Assembly: GCF_000168975.1 (NCBI RefSeq)
Contig: NZ_AAUW01000025.1
Coordinates: forward strand, 1 to 64,000
Reading direction: 5' to 3'
Source: Roseibium aggregatum IAM 12614
Lineage (GTDB): Bacteria; Pseudomonadota; Alphaproteobacteria; Rhizobiales; Stappiaceae
DNA: 64,000 nt
Under the pieces are notes generated by a model that was not told where the DNA came from, did not search any database, and worked only from the letters and a program-made list of their open reading frames with translations. The position numbers and the translations under genes were made by a program. The stretch's first letter is position 1, and each line of letters opens with the position of its first letter. Below, in pieces: positions 1 to 8,099 of the stretch.

Positions 1-379
1 AAGGCAGATCCGACACGAAGCGGTATTGCAGATTATGGTCGTTTCCACCGATCACCTCGCCAAGCTCGATGGAGAGCGTTGCCGGGATCGGGATGCCGCC
101 GGGGGTGTCGTGATATTCATGCGTCGGGGTGATGTCGTCTGGCGCTTCCTGCACCCTGGCAATCACGTTTTGCGCGTAATAGGTCCGGATCTTGCCGATG
201 GCCTGGTCCAGATCGACCGCCTGAGAGCGCAGAGAGGCATCCGAAACGGCGCGCAAGTCCATCCACACCGCAACCGGCAACATGCCAAGGCCGATCAGCA
301 CCAGAACAAGGAATACCGCCGGACGTTCGATGAGCGTGAGCCAGAATTTGTCGACGCGGCGGGGTTCTGTCTGCTTCAT
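1..379 (-). CDS. Membrane signalling protein, N-terminal part (Tll0287/DUF3365-like sensor)
   Basis: Only the first 126 codons lie in the window; the gene runs off the left edge. Read on the minus strand from the ATG at 379, the protein starts with a short basic, polar segment and then a hydrophobic helix (about residues 18-40, beginning RPAVFLVLVLIGLG). After that comes a periplasmic-looking segment containing YYAQNVIARV and then PGGIPIPATLSIELGEVIG. That pattern fits the Tll0287-like (DUF3365) sensory domain found ahead of adenylate cyclase, histidine kinase or chemoreceptor modules. The output domain lies outside the window, so cyclase, kinase or other cannot be decided. It is divergent from the ACT-domain gene at 579, with about 200 bases of shared upstream region. 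Confidence 0.6.
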   Translation of the reverse strand, partial: MKQTEPRRVDKFWLTLIERPAVFLVLVLIGLGMLPVAVWMDLRAVSDASLRSQAVDLDQAIGKIRTYYAQNVIARVQEAPDDITPTHEYHDTPGGIPIPATLSIELGEVIGGNDHNLQYRFVSDLP

Positions 380-578
380 GGGAAAACCTGATTTTCAATA
401 TCAATTGAGACGAAATGGGGATCTGCAAGCATGTCTTGAGGGAAACCGGATCAGTGTCGCTATTATACGGTTGTCCGCCGCCACGGCCACAGCCGCAGAT
501 GAGATTTTGCAGTCTTGTTTTCAGCACGTTGAGACTGTCTAGTAGGAACGTCGAGTTCCAATGCGCAAGCGGGGCATC

Positions 579-1097
579 ATGCAAACTCATCTTGTTTTTA
601 CGGTCATTGCAAAAGACCGGCCTGGCCTGGTCGAGCGGATGGCAGACATTATCGCCGGCACCGGCGGCAACTGGATCGAAAGCTCCATGGCCCGGCTCGG
701 CGGCGAATTTGCAGGCATCGTTCGGATTGCGATCGAAGGGTTGCGGGCTGACGAACTGGTGGAAAAGCTGCAGGCCCTTTCCGCCGATGGCATAGACATC
801 ACGCTTCGCTCCGACCAGACCGGTGCCGAACTGCCGCAAGGCGCATTCGCCCATCTCGACCTGGTGTCTCAGGACCACCCGGGCATCCTTCGCGATATCA
901 CTCGCGTCCTCTCCGAACAGGGTGTCAGCATCGAACACCTGGAAACGGAAGTCGTCACCGGATCCATGCAGGGAGAAGCGCTGTTCAAGGCCTCAGCCGA
1001 CCTGCGCCTGCCAAGCGGGCTGGACCCTGCGACCCTGAGCGAGGCGCTTCAGGAGACGGCAGGAGATCTGATGGCGGATATCAATCTGATTGACTGA
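579..1097 (+). CDS. GcvR-like ACT-domain regulatory protein
   Basis: A 172-residue protein with two tandem ACT domains. The first begins THLVFTVIAKDRPGLVERMA and the second HLDLVSQDHPGILRDITRVL, each with the typical ligand-binding 'DRPG/DHPG' turn. This layout matches the glycine-cleavage repressor GcvR family, in which the protein acts by binding a partner rather than DNA. No gcv genes are nearby, so the target is unknown. I start at the ATG at 579, six codons after another in-frame ATG at 561, because family members begin almost directly with the first beta strand. Its stop codon overlaps the next start (TGATG), so the two genes are probably co-translated. Confidence 0.75.
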   Translation: MQTHLVFTVIAKDRPGLVERMADIIAGTGGNWIESSMARLGGEFAGIVRIAIEGLRADELVEKLQALSADGIDITLRSDQTGAELPQGAFAHLDLVSQDHPGILRDITRVLSEQGVSIEHLETEVVTGSMQGEALFKASADLRLPSGLDPATLSEALQETAGDLMADINLID

Positions 1098-1477
1098 TGT
1101 TGTTCCGTCCTGCCAGACGAAAGCGTTTCGAAACAGGTCTGGCGGGGAGAAGCCTGCTGCAAATGCTTGATCGCCTTGATTTTTCTGGAGAACTCTGGCT
1201 GTCCGCCGGTCCTGGTGGCTGGACCTTCGTGACATTGCCGACCACATGTGCCGAACAAATCCGGTTTTTCACCGGCGGCCGACAAGGCAGAGCCTGGGGC
1301 ATGATCAAGGTAAAGGCGCGGATCGGCGCGGCTGAATGGAGCACAACCATCTGGCCGGACAAGGCGTCCGGTTCGTTCCTGCTGCCGGTGAAGGCTGCCG
1401 TGCGCAAGAAAGAGAAGATCGCAGCCGGGGACAATGTTGACGTAAGCCTGTGGCTACAGGTGCCGCCGGGCTTTTGA
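1097..1477 (+). CDS. DUF1905 domain protein
   Basis: A small protein of up to 126 residues. The part from MLDRLDFSGELWLSAGPGGW (internal ATG at 1163) through WTTIWPDKASGSFLLPVKAAVRKKEKI looks like the DUF1905 beta-barrel family: a 'G-W-x-F-V-x-L-P' strand followed by a P-rich middle and a basic 'AVRKKEKI' segment. The function of the family is not established. The ATG at 1097 overlaps the stop of the upstream ACT gene. The first 22 residues are arginine-rich and outside the domain, so 1163 is an alternative start. Confidence 0.6.
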   Translation: MLFRPARRKRFETGLAGRSLLQMLDRLDFSGELWLSAGPGGWTFVTLPTTCAEQIRFFTGGRQGRAWGMIKVKARIGAAEWSTTIWPDKASGSFLLPVKAAVRKKEKIAAGDNVDVSLWLQVPPGF

Positions 1478-1512
1478 AAGGCGAGGGCGGTTTGAACCGC
1501 TGTTCTCTTTCA
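1475..1512. terminator. Stem-loop between convergent genes
   Basis: The inverted repeat GCGGTT-TG-AACCGC (1487-1500) is enclosed by a weaker TGAAAG...CTTTCA pair. It lies between the convergent DUF1905 and Hsp70-family genes, where a bidirectional terminator is expected. The T-tract is interrupted (TGTTCTCTTT), so its strength is uncertain. Confidence 0.45.
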
Positions 1513-1547
1513 GCCAGTCTCGGCCAGCCGGATCCAGGCGGGCGATT

Positions 1548-2837
1548 TTAGGCTGCAAGCGCCCAGTCGGCTGCATCCGTCCGCGCGCCGATCAGCGCAA
1601 GGCCGTTGGCAACGGACGTCAGCTCGTTGCCACCGGAAATCCGCTCCTGCCCAAACCGCTCGGCGAACTGGCGGCGCACCGCGGGCACGAAGGAGGTCCC
1701 GCCGGTCATGAACACCCTGTCGATATCGGCTTCGCTCAAACCGGCCTTTTCCAGCGTGACGTCAAGGGCCAGGTCCATCTTCTTCAGGTCCGGCGCGATC
1801 CAGCCATCGAAATCCGCGCGCTTCACGGTTGCCCGGAAGTCGGAACCGAGCGGTGCAAAGGTCAGTTCCGCCTCGTCTTCGGTTGAGAGTAGCGCCTTCG
1901 TTTCCGAAACGGATTTGTAAAGCGGGTAGCCCTGATCCTCTTCCACAAGGTCGATGAAGAGCTCGATCTTCTCCGGCTCGATGCAGTAGCGCAGCAGCTT
2001 CTTCATTTCCTTGAAATCATCGGAGGTCTTGAAGATCGACAGCATGTGCCAGCGGGCGAAATTGGAAAAGAGGTTGGGCGGTATTTCCAGGATCTTGCCC
2101 ATGCTCCGGTAGCTGGTGCCCTTGCCGAGCTTCGGCAGAACCACATTGTCGATGATGCGGTAATCGAACGTATCCCCGGCAATGCCAACACCGCCACGGC
2201 CAAGCGGCGTGGCCTTCAGGTGCCCGGCTTCTGTTTCGAACCGCATGATCGAATAGTCGGTGGTACCACCGCCAAGATCGGCAACCAGGATGGTCGTATC
2301 CTGTTCCAGCGATTGCGCATAGGAAAAGGCGGCGCCGACAGGCTCCATCACAAAGAGGATGTCTTCAAAACCAACCTTCTGAAACGCCTTGCGGTACCGC
2401 TCCATCGCCAGAGCCTCATCCGGATTGTGCCCGGCAAACTCCACCGGTCGGCCGACGACAAGCCGCGTCGCCGCCGGATCAAACGCCGCTCCGGCCCGCT
2501 CGAACGCCCGCTGCAGAAACGTCGCCATCAGGTCTTCGAATTCAAACCGGACACCGAACACGCCTGTGCCCTTGAAAACCCGGCTCGCCGCAAACGTCTT
2601 CAGCGACTGGATGAACCGTACGTCCCCAAAGCTCTCGAGAAACTGCCGGATCGCCCAGGGCCCAACCTCCGCATTCAAAGCCCTGGCAGGCCCACGGTCG
2701 AGAAAACTGAGCACGGTCGGAAGCGACGTGAAACTGCTTGAGACGTCCTCAAACGTGACCGGCGTCGTCGCAGGCCCGTCAGCGAGCACTGCGACTGTGT
2801 TGGAGGTGCCGAAATCGAGGCCGATGGTATTAGGCAT
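1548..2837 (-). CDS. Hsp70-family chaperone (YegD-like)
   Basis: A 429-residue actin-fold ATPase. Visible nucleotide-binding motifs are phosphate-1 IGLDFGTSNT (residues 5-14), phosphate-2 ADLGGGTTDYS (about 190-200) and the adenosine motif VFMTGGTSFVPAVR (about 375-390). At about 430 residues it is shorter than DnaK (about 640) and lacks the C-terminal substrate-binding and lid domains. That is the architecture of YegD-type Hsp70 homologues, whose clients are unknown. It is a single gene convergent with the ACT/DUF1905 pair. An AGGA sequence lies 10 bases before the ATG. Confidence 0.85.
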   Translation of the reverse strand: MPNTIGLDFGTSNTVAVLADGPATTPVTFEDVSSSFTSLPTVLSFLDRGPARALNAEVGPWAIRQFLESFGDVRFIQSLKTFAASRVFKGTGVFGVRFEFEDLMATFLQRAFERAGAAFDPAATRLVVGRPVEFAGHNPDEALAMERYRKAFQKVGFEDILFVMEPVGAAFSYAQSLEQDTTILVADLGGGTTDYSIMRFETEAGHLKATPLGRGGVGIAGDTFDYRIIDNVVLPKLGKGTSYRSMGKILEIPPNLFSNFARWHMLSIFKTSDDFKEMKKLLRYCIEPEKIELFIDLVEEDQGYPLYKSVSETKALLSTEDEAELTFAPLGSDFRATVKRADFDGWIAPDLKKMDLALDVTLEKAGLSEADIDRVFMTGGTSFVPAVRRQFAERFGQERISGGNELTSVANGLALIGARTDAADWALAA

Positions 2838-3270
2838 GACATGGAATCCTGATAAGTTTCAGGCCACGGCGCTTGCCGCCGGTGCGGCCGACACCATTCG
2901 GTAGGGCAAAGGTTTGGATGCTGGAGTGCGCGGGTTCGATACGAACGAAACACTGATAGGCAATAGGCAAGAGGGAGTCTAGATCGCTGTCATGCTCATT
3001 GACCAATCGGTGTCCGCCTGACAGCGCTGTGCCCGAACGTTTCTGGAAGGTCTCCTATAAAACTTTATCCACAATACGCGGGCCCACCGGCGGCAGCTTC
3101 GCATCATGCGATCGGAAGCTTGTTGTTGCCAACGTCATCTCCGTGGAAGTTGACCCAAGGGCGCGGGGCCGTTAGATGAGCGGGTCCATAATTTCGCCCG
3201 ATCGGACTGGAAACTAACACAACGGCGTTTTACGGTCTGCAGCGCAAGAAACTAATCTGGTGTGACGTAA
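2838..3270. other. Intergenic region upstream of the capsule exporter genes
   Basis: 433 bases between the start of the Hsp70-family gene and the start of the KpsM-like gene. It must hold promoters for both divergent genes. I see no RNA gene, no clear sigma-70 hexamer pair and no IS end. It is probably the junction between chromosomal background and the polysaccharide locus. Confidence 0.4.
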
Positions 3271-4059
3271 TTGTATTCTGAACCTCTTCACAAGGGACTC
3301 CAACGGCAGTTTGCCATAGTCTTCGCGCTCGTTGTACGTGAAATGACAACGCGCTACGGAAACAAGTTTGGCGGATACATGTGGGCCGTTCTCGATCCAG
3401 TGTTGACCATTGCGATCCTTACCTTGGTGTTTTCAGGGATCGCTCATGTTCCGCCGCTAGGGCGGAGTTTTACGTTATTTTTCGCGACAGGCTACGCAGC
3501 GTTTTACATGTACCGTTCGACGTCTGATCAGGTTGCTTCGGCCATTGACGCGAACAGGGCCTTATTGAACTACCCGGTCGTACGCCCTTACGATGCAGTT
3601 ATTGGTAGGATTGTCCTACAGGTCGCTACGCTTTTCGTCGTGAATTTACTTCTGTTCGGAGGGCTATGGTTTGTGGTGCCGTTCGAACAAATCGATCTCG
3701 GTCCTATCTTGCTGGCGTCCTTGATCGCCATAGTGCTTGGTGCTGGTGTCGGGGCCTCCAATATAGTCTGGTTTCACCTGAGCAGCACCTATCAGCAGGT
3801 CTGGGGCATTATCAACCGGCCGGCTTTCATCATCTCTGGCGTGTTCTTTCTACCTGACACTGTTCCGCATCCCTTTCGGGAGTATTTGCTCTGGAACCCA
3901 CTTGTGCATGTCGTCGGATTGTTCCGAACCGGATTTTATCCGACCTACCGTGCCAATTACGTGGACATGCCCTATATCGTCGGCCTTGCCGTTTTTTCGA
4001 TCGTTTTTGGGCTTTTCCTCATTTGGTTGTTTGATGCAAAACTGCGAGAGTCGAAATGA
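3271..4059 (+). CDS. kpsM: Capsule polysaccharide ABC exporter permease (KpsM-like)
   Basis: A 262-residue ABC-2 type permease. The cytoplasmic N-terminus carries the family signature REMTTRYGNKFGGYMWAVLDP (about residues 23-43), followed by six hydrophobic segments and a late WNPLVHVVGLFRTGFYPTY motif typical of KpsM/Wzm. With its ATPase it would move a finished, lipid-linked polysaccharide across the inner membrane. The first codon is a TTG directly after an in-frame TAA; the next ATG (residue 25) would cut into the conserved REM motif, so the TTG start is preferred. The stop overlaps the ATPase start by four bases (ATGA), so the two subunits are translationally coupled. Confidence 0.88.
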   Translation: MYSEPLHKGLQRQFAIVFALVVREMTTRYGNKFGGYMWAVLDPVLTIAILTLVFSGIAHVPPLGRSFTLFFATGYAAFYMYRSTSDQVASAIDANRALLNYPVVRPYDAVIGRIVLQVATLFVVNLLLFGGLWFVVPFEQIDLGPILLASLIAIVLGAGVGASNIVWFHLSSTYQQVWGIINRPAFIISGVFFLPDTVPHPFREYLLWNPLVHVVGLFRTGFYPTYRANYVDMPYIVGLAVFSIVFGLFLIWLFDAKLRESK

Positions 4060-4715
4060 TTCGACTGGACCGACTGACAAAGGCGTTCAAGCTGAAAGGT
4101 GAGACGCGCTACATTGCTAAGGATGTATCCTTCACTGTCCCACGCGGCAGTAGTGTTGGCCTACTCGGACGGAATGGAGCGGGAAAGTCGACGCTTCTGA
4201 GACTGATTGCGGGCACCATCAAACCGACGTCCGGCCGGATCATTCGTTTGGCAAACGTATCTTTTCCACTTGGGTTCCAGGGCAGTTTCAACGGATCTCT
4301 AACCGGGGAACAGAACGTACGCTTCGTCGCTCGTATCTACGGTCACGACACCGATGAACTTGTTAACTATGTGCAGGATTTCGCCGAACTGGGAAAATCC
4401 TACTATATGCCTGTCAACAGTTACTCGTCCGGGATGAAAGCCAGGCTCGCATTCGGGGTCAGCATGGGTATCGATTTCGACTACTACCTGGTGGATGAAA
4501 TCACGGCAGTAGGCGATTCGAACTTCCAGAAAAAATGTAGGCGCGTTTTCGAGGAAAAATTACAGAATTCAGACATAATCATGGTATCGCATTCCAACGC
4601 TGCATTGAAGGACTATTGCACGACTGGAATTGTGCTAGAAGATGGGTTGTTAACGTATTTTGCTAACATTGATGATGCCATCGCGTTACATGATGAAAAT
4701 ATGGCTCGCCGCTAG
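4056..4715 (+). CDS. kpsT: Capsule polysaccharide ABC exporter ATPase (KpsT-like)
   Basis: A 219-residue ABC ATPase. Walker A GRNGAGKST is at residues 38-46, the signature YSSGM at 123-127 and Walker B YYLVDE at 143-148; the switch histidine falls in MVSHSN. Size and sequence fit KpsT, which has no C-terminal carbohydrate-binding extension like that of some O-antigen Wzt proteins. This argues for a capsule-type exporter in which export does not depend on a recognised terminal sugar cap. It overlaps kpsM by four bases and is followed 30 bases later by the kpsE-like gene. Confidence 0.88.
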   Translation: MIRLDRLTKAFKLKGETRYIAKDVSFTVPRGSSVGLLGRNGAGKSTLLRLIAGTIKPTSGRIIRLANVSFPLGFQGSFNGSLTGEQNVRFVARIYGHDTDELVNYVQDFAELGKSYYMPVNSYSSGMKARLAFGVSMGIDFDYYLVDEITAVGDSNFQKKCRRVFEEKLQNSDIIMVSHSNAALKDYCTTGIVLEDGLLTYFANIDDAIALHDENMARR

Positions 4716-4745
4716 GTTTGCCCGCTTCGGTTCAAGGTTTGAAAA

Positions 4746-6074
4746 ATGTCTTCTGCAGAAAAATTAGCTGAGAGTGAGGCGTCACCCGGGTCTAAAGGCG
4801 CCGTTTTCAAGCTTCCGTCCAAGAAGGATGGCCCGTTAGCAAAAAAACGTGAGAAAGACGGTAAACTCGTATCTCGTCTGAAGAAATCCGGCCTTGATCC
4901 GCAGAAGCTCCTAGATCTCGCCCTTCCGGGTACGACCGCAAAGTCGGTTGCGAAGACCCGGCACAGACTGATCATACTCGGCTTCTTTCTATTTGTTGCG
5001 CTGCCCTCCGCCGCCTTTTCTGCCTACATGTTTTTTTGGGCGAGTGACCAGTATCACAGCACCGCAGCTTTCGCGGTGCGTAGCTCTAATACTGTCGCAC
5101 CTATGGAAATTCTCGGCATGGTGATGGGCGGCGGCGGCGGATCTGAGTCGACGACCTCAAATAGCTATATCGTCACGGACTACATCCAGAGCCAAGCGAT
5201 TCTGGAGGACCTGCCCAAGGAACTCGATCTGCAGACGATCTTCAATCGCGAAGCGTCGGATTTCCTTTTTTCGATGGGAACAGACCTGCCGATCGAAGAC
5301 CAACTCAGTTACTGGAACGGCATGGTCGACGTGAGTTTCGATGCGACTTCCAGTGTAATATACGTCGATGTCCGTTCATTCCGGCCGACAGATTCCGTAG
5401 TGATCGCGGAAGCGATCCTGGAACGCAGCGAGATCCTGGTCAACAAACTATCTGAAGCCAACCGGCGTCAGTCAGTGCGCTATGCCGAGGAAGCGCTCGC
5501 GCGAGCCGAGGCGCGGCTCAAGGCAATTCGCAAGCAGATGCTGGCCTACCGTCAGGAAACGCAGGAAGTCGATCCCGAAGCGAATGCGGAAATCGCGGCG
5601 GAAATGATCGCTGGCCTCGACCGGGAGCGGGCCAGCCACGAGGCTGAGAAGGCCACCCTGATGAGTTATCTTGACGAGGATTCTCCGCGCATCCGGATGC
5701 TGGACCAGCAGATTGCCGCTCTTCAGGGCGAGATCGCCTCAGTTCGTAAGCGACTCGGCACCGGCGGGACAGGCTCCGACGAAGCTGGGGATCGCCGCAA
5801 TAACCTCTCCCTTAGGCTAGCCGACTATTCGGAATTGGCGGTGGAAGAGGAATTTGCGCAGCAGCTTTATGTGACCTCGCTGGCGAGTCTTGAAAAGGCC
5901 AGGCAAGAAGCCGACAACAAAAGCCTCTATCTGGCGACATTCATTCGGCCGACGCTCTCGGAGGAAGCCCAGTATCCGAGCAGGTTCCTCTATTCTCTTG
6001 CAGTTTTCCTGATGCTGGCCGGTCTGTGGTCAGTGGTCGTGTTGCTCTATTACAATGTCCGGGACAGAACCTGA
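4746..6074 (+). CDS. kpsE: Capsule export inner-membrane protein (KpsE-like, polysaccharide co-polymerase)
   Basis: A 442-residue protein with a long, charged cytoplasmic N-terminus rich in lysine (residues 1-75). A transmembrane helix follows at about 79-100 (LIILGFFLFVALPSAAFSAY), then a periplasmic domain, a coiled coil at about 225-345 (AEEALARAEARLKAIRKQML and following heptads) and a second transmembrane helix near the C-terminus (about 412-435). This two-helix, coiled-coil layout is that of KpsE/Wza-partner PCP-3 proteins, which link the ABC exporter to the outer-membrane channel. No kpsD-like outer-membrane gene is in the window. An AAGG sits eight bases before the ATG. Confidence 0.8.
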   Translation: MSSAEKLAESEASPGSKGAVFKLPSKKDGPLAKKREKDGKLVSRLKKSGLDPQKLLDLALPGTTAKSVAKTRHRLIILGFFLFVALPSAAFSAYMFFWASDQYHSTAAFAVRSSNTVAPMEILGMVMGGGGGSESTTSNSYIVTDYIQSQAILEDLPKELDLQTIFNREASDFLFSMGTDLPIEDQLSYWNGMVDVSFDATSSVIYVDVRSFRPTDSVVIAEAILERSEILVNKLSEANRRQSVRYAEEALARAEARLKAIRKQMLAYRQETQEVDPEANAEIAAEMIAGLDRERASHEAEKATLMSYLDEDSPRIRMLDQQIAALQGEIASVRKRLGTGGTGSDEAGDRRNNLSLRLADYSELAVEEEFAQQLYVTSLASLEKARQEADNKSLYLATFIRPTLSEEAQYPSRFLYSLAVFLMLAGLWSVVVLLYYNVRDRT

Positions 6075-6127
6075 TCATCGGGGTGTGACTTCGAAAACCG
6101 TTTTCCGGGACCGGATTGAACACAAAC

Positions 6128-7144
6128 ATGCTGATCGGCATTGCGACATCCGGCCTTTGGCGTCTGCGGTATGCGGTTGAACTTATGACCGGCTGCACAG
6201 CTTGCCGGCTTCCTCCTTTGGGGTTGGGCGTTGACGCGATAGCTGGCTGGGGTCACAAGCCGACCGCTGACCGGGCGCGTGAAATCGCAAGATTGCAGGG
6301 CATTCCCTATATCGCCTTCGAGGATGGGTTTCTGCGCTCGATCAGTCCCGGAAGCGGCGAAAAGCCGCTGTCCATGGTGATGGACCGGACGGGGATTTAT
6401 TACGACGCCAGGCAGCCGAGCGACCTTGAAGCAATGGTAAGGAAGCGCGCGTCGTCGCCGCAGCCGCTTGCTCAAATACGGCTCTCAATGGAAACTCTCA
6501 GGAAATCGCGTCTCTCAAAATACAATAACTCCAAAATTCAAGATGTGTTGGCCCTGCAGTTGAAAGCCTCCAGGCCGGAGGATCGCGTACTTGTGGTCGA
6601 TCAGACGGCCGGTGATGCTTCGATAGCTGGGGCCATGGCCGGCGAGGACACCTTTGCAGAGATGCTGGATGCCGCTGCGACGGAAAACCCGGGTGCAGAA
6701 ATAATAGTCCGCGTCCATCCTGAAGCCAGGCTCGGCAGAAAATCCGGACATTTTGGATACGAGAGGCTGCAAGAGATTGCGAAAGCCAAGCCCGAGGTGG
6801 AGAAAGCGCTCAAGACCGACCTGTTGAGACTGACCGCGGAGCCAATCAATCCTTGGTCCTTGCTGGAAGCGTGTTCGACCTTGTATTGCGTTTCCAGCCA
6901 ACTCGGCTTCGAAGGTGTGATGGCTGGTTGCACGGTACATTGTTTTGGAGCGTCATTTTATAATGGATGGGGTCTCACAAATGACAGGTCGAAAAAAACA
7001 TTAAATGGCCGTGAAAAGGTAAGTATCGAAGTTTTGTTCGCAGCAGTATATCTGGATTACGTAAGATATATAGATCATGAGGAAAGGAAAAATTCTACCT
7101 ACGAAGATACTATTAGGAGGATATTATTTAATTTATCAAAATAA
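6128..7144 (+). CDS. KpsC-like capsule polysaccharide glycosyltransferase, single module
   Basis: About 338 residues. Conserved pieces of the KpsC repeat are visible in order: VDAIAGWGHKPT, FEDGFLRSISPGSG, MDRTGIYYDARQPSDLE, SKYN, VLVVDQTAGDASIAG, VRVHPEARLG, YCVSSQLGFEG and FYNGWGLTNDR. In known capsule systems KpsC is a two-module beta-Kdo transferase of about 670 residues that builds the lipid-linked poly-Kdo primer. Here there is one module and then a stop, so the protein is half length. The last 60-70 codons are strikingly AT-rich, with ATA, AGA, AGG and TTA codons, unlike the rest of the gene. A TTG at 6116 is an alternative start. No KpsS partner is seen. Confidence 0.72.
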   Translation: MLIGIATSGLWRLRYAVELMTGCTACRLPPLGLGVDAIAGWGHKPTADRAREIARLQGIPYIAFEDGFLRSISPGSGEKPLSMVMDRTGIYYDARQPSDLEAMVRKRASSPQPLAQIRLSMETLRKSRLSKYNNSKIQDVLALQLKASRPEDRVLVVDQTAGDASIAGAMAGEDTFAEMLDAAATENPGAEIIVRVHPEARLGRKSGHFGYERLQEIAKAKPEVEKALKTDLLRLTAEPINPWSLLEACSTLYCVSSQLGFEGVMAGCTVHCFGASFYNGWGLTNDRSKKTLNGREKVSIEVLFAAVYLDYVRYIDHEERKNSTYEDTIRRILFNLSK

Positions 7145-7329
7145 GCGAAATAATTTTCAATATATATATTTCTTGAAAGAGGTTACTTCTCTCCGGGGCA
7201 CGCGAGAGCGTGCAGAGACAAGGGCACTGATGTAATCCCAATACAAATCGAGACCCTACATCAAGCAAGGTCTAGCAAGAAATACAACAGACACTGCGTT
7301 CCAAATCAAAGCTGACTTCAAATGACACC
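7145..7329. other. AT-rich spacer after the kpsC-like gene
   Basis: Non-coding sequence between the kpsC-like stop and the MITE-like element. It contains one small perfect hairpin, GCACGC-GAGA-GCGTGC (7198-7213), without a following T-tract. Nothing else was recognised. Confidence 0.4.
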
Positions 7330-7546
7330 CTAGAGCATGTCCGCTCTTTCTAGGATCATTTGATGTCGAAAAGCAGTTCACTCGGCGAGGCGCGTCGCGA
7401 AGTGCGATGCGGTGCAGCGGTCAAGCGGCGTAACGCTGCCGATGGACTGCTTTGTGTCACCCGAAAGGCCGGGCTTTTTCTGAAGTGGTCCCGGAAATCC
7501 GGACAGGTTGCTAAGGTGTATCCCATTAATTTGAAGGGATACGAGA

Positions 7547-7873
7547 ATGGCGAAACGCCGGAATTTTTCGGACGCGTTTAAAGCGAAGGTCGCGCTTGAG
7601 GCATTGCGGGGTGACAAGACGATCCAGGAGATCGCAGCCAAGTATCAGGTACATCCGAACCAGGTGAGCACGTGGAAACGTCAGGCTGTCGAAGGCATGG
7701 CGGATGTGTTCGCCCGTGGAGGCAAATCCGAGGGGCCGACGGAAGCGGAGGTCAAGGAATTGCACGCCAAGATCGGGAGGCTGAGCGTCGAGAACGATTT
7801 ATATGAGGCCGTTTCTGTCAATAGGGTTGCAAAGCACCATCACCCGCAGAGCGCGAGTGCTAATACGTTATAG
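7547..7873 (+). pseudogene. IS3-family transposase OrfA, disrupted
   Basis: Helix-turn-helix OrfA beginning MAKRRNFSDAFKAKVALEAL, with a leucine-zipper-like tail up to SVENDL. At 7801 the reading frame enters the inserted IS1111-group element, so the last residues before the stop at 7873 are foreign. The missing tail is found beyond the insertion at 9282-9305. Joining the two sides restores ...ENDFLAQGLKK and a stop, the usual OrfA ending. The element therefore cannot at present make the OrfAB fusion by frameshifting. Confidence 0.85.
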
Positions 7874-8099
7874 TTCGGACGGTTCGATCGTTGCGCGACG
7901 GTCATGCGGATATGCCCGCATCAACTTATATCCGGTAGCTCCATGACGGCTGACCACAATCTTGCATTCACGCGGACGGATCGGGGACGGGTTCACACTT
8001 TTTGCCGGCGCTCCGAGGGTGCGCCAATCGTTGACACGACGCCCGTCATCCCGCCCTCAGACCTCTGGCCGGAGGTCTGAAGCTCTTTCGTTCTTCAGT
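7801..8099 (-). ncRNA. Candidate seekRNA/bridge RNA region of the IS1111-group element
   Basis: The 299 bases downstream of the transposase stop (element orientation) have no credible coding frame but are rich in hairpins. TCAGACCTC-N6-GAGGTCTGA (8057-8080) is perfect, and ATGCGG-N6-CCGCAT (7904-7921) is perfect. In IS1111-group elements the guide RNA that pairs with donor and target DNA is known to be made from the 3' non-coding end. Exact RNA ends and guide loops cannot be assigned by eye. Confidence 0.45.

Noticed and set aside
2881..2960. Possible second attachment site for the tRNA-Thr integrase (GGTTCGATACGAAC-like sequence)
   Set aside because: It resembles a T-loop only loosely and does not repeat the tRNA-Thr 3' end.
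7198..7213. Perfect hairpin GCACGC-GAGA-GCGTGC after the kpsC-like gene as a terminator
   Set aside because: Only six base pairs and no T-tract; listed as a note only.
7360..7581. 73-codon open frame left of the IS3 element
   Set aside because: It crosses the MITE-like arm, the IS3 end and its target duplication, so it cannot be one real gene.
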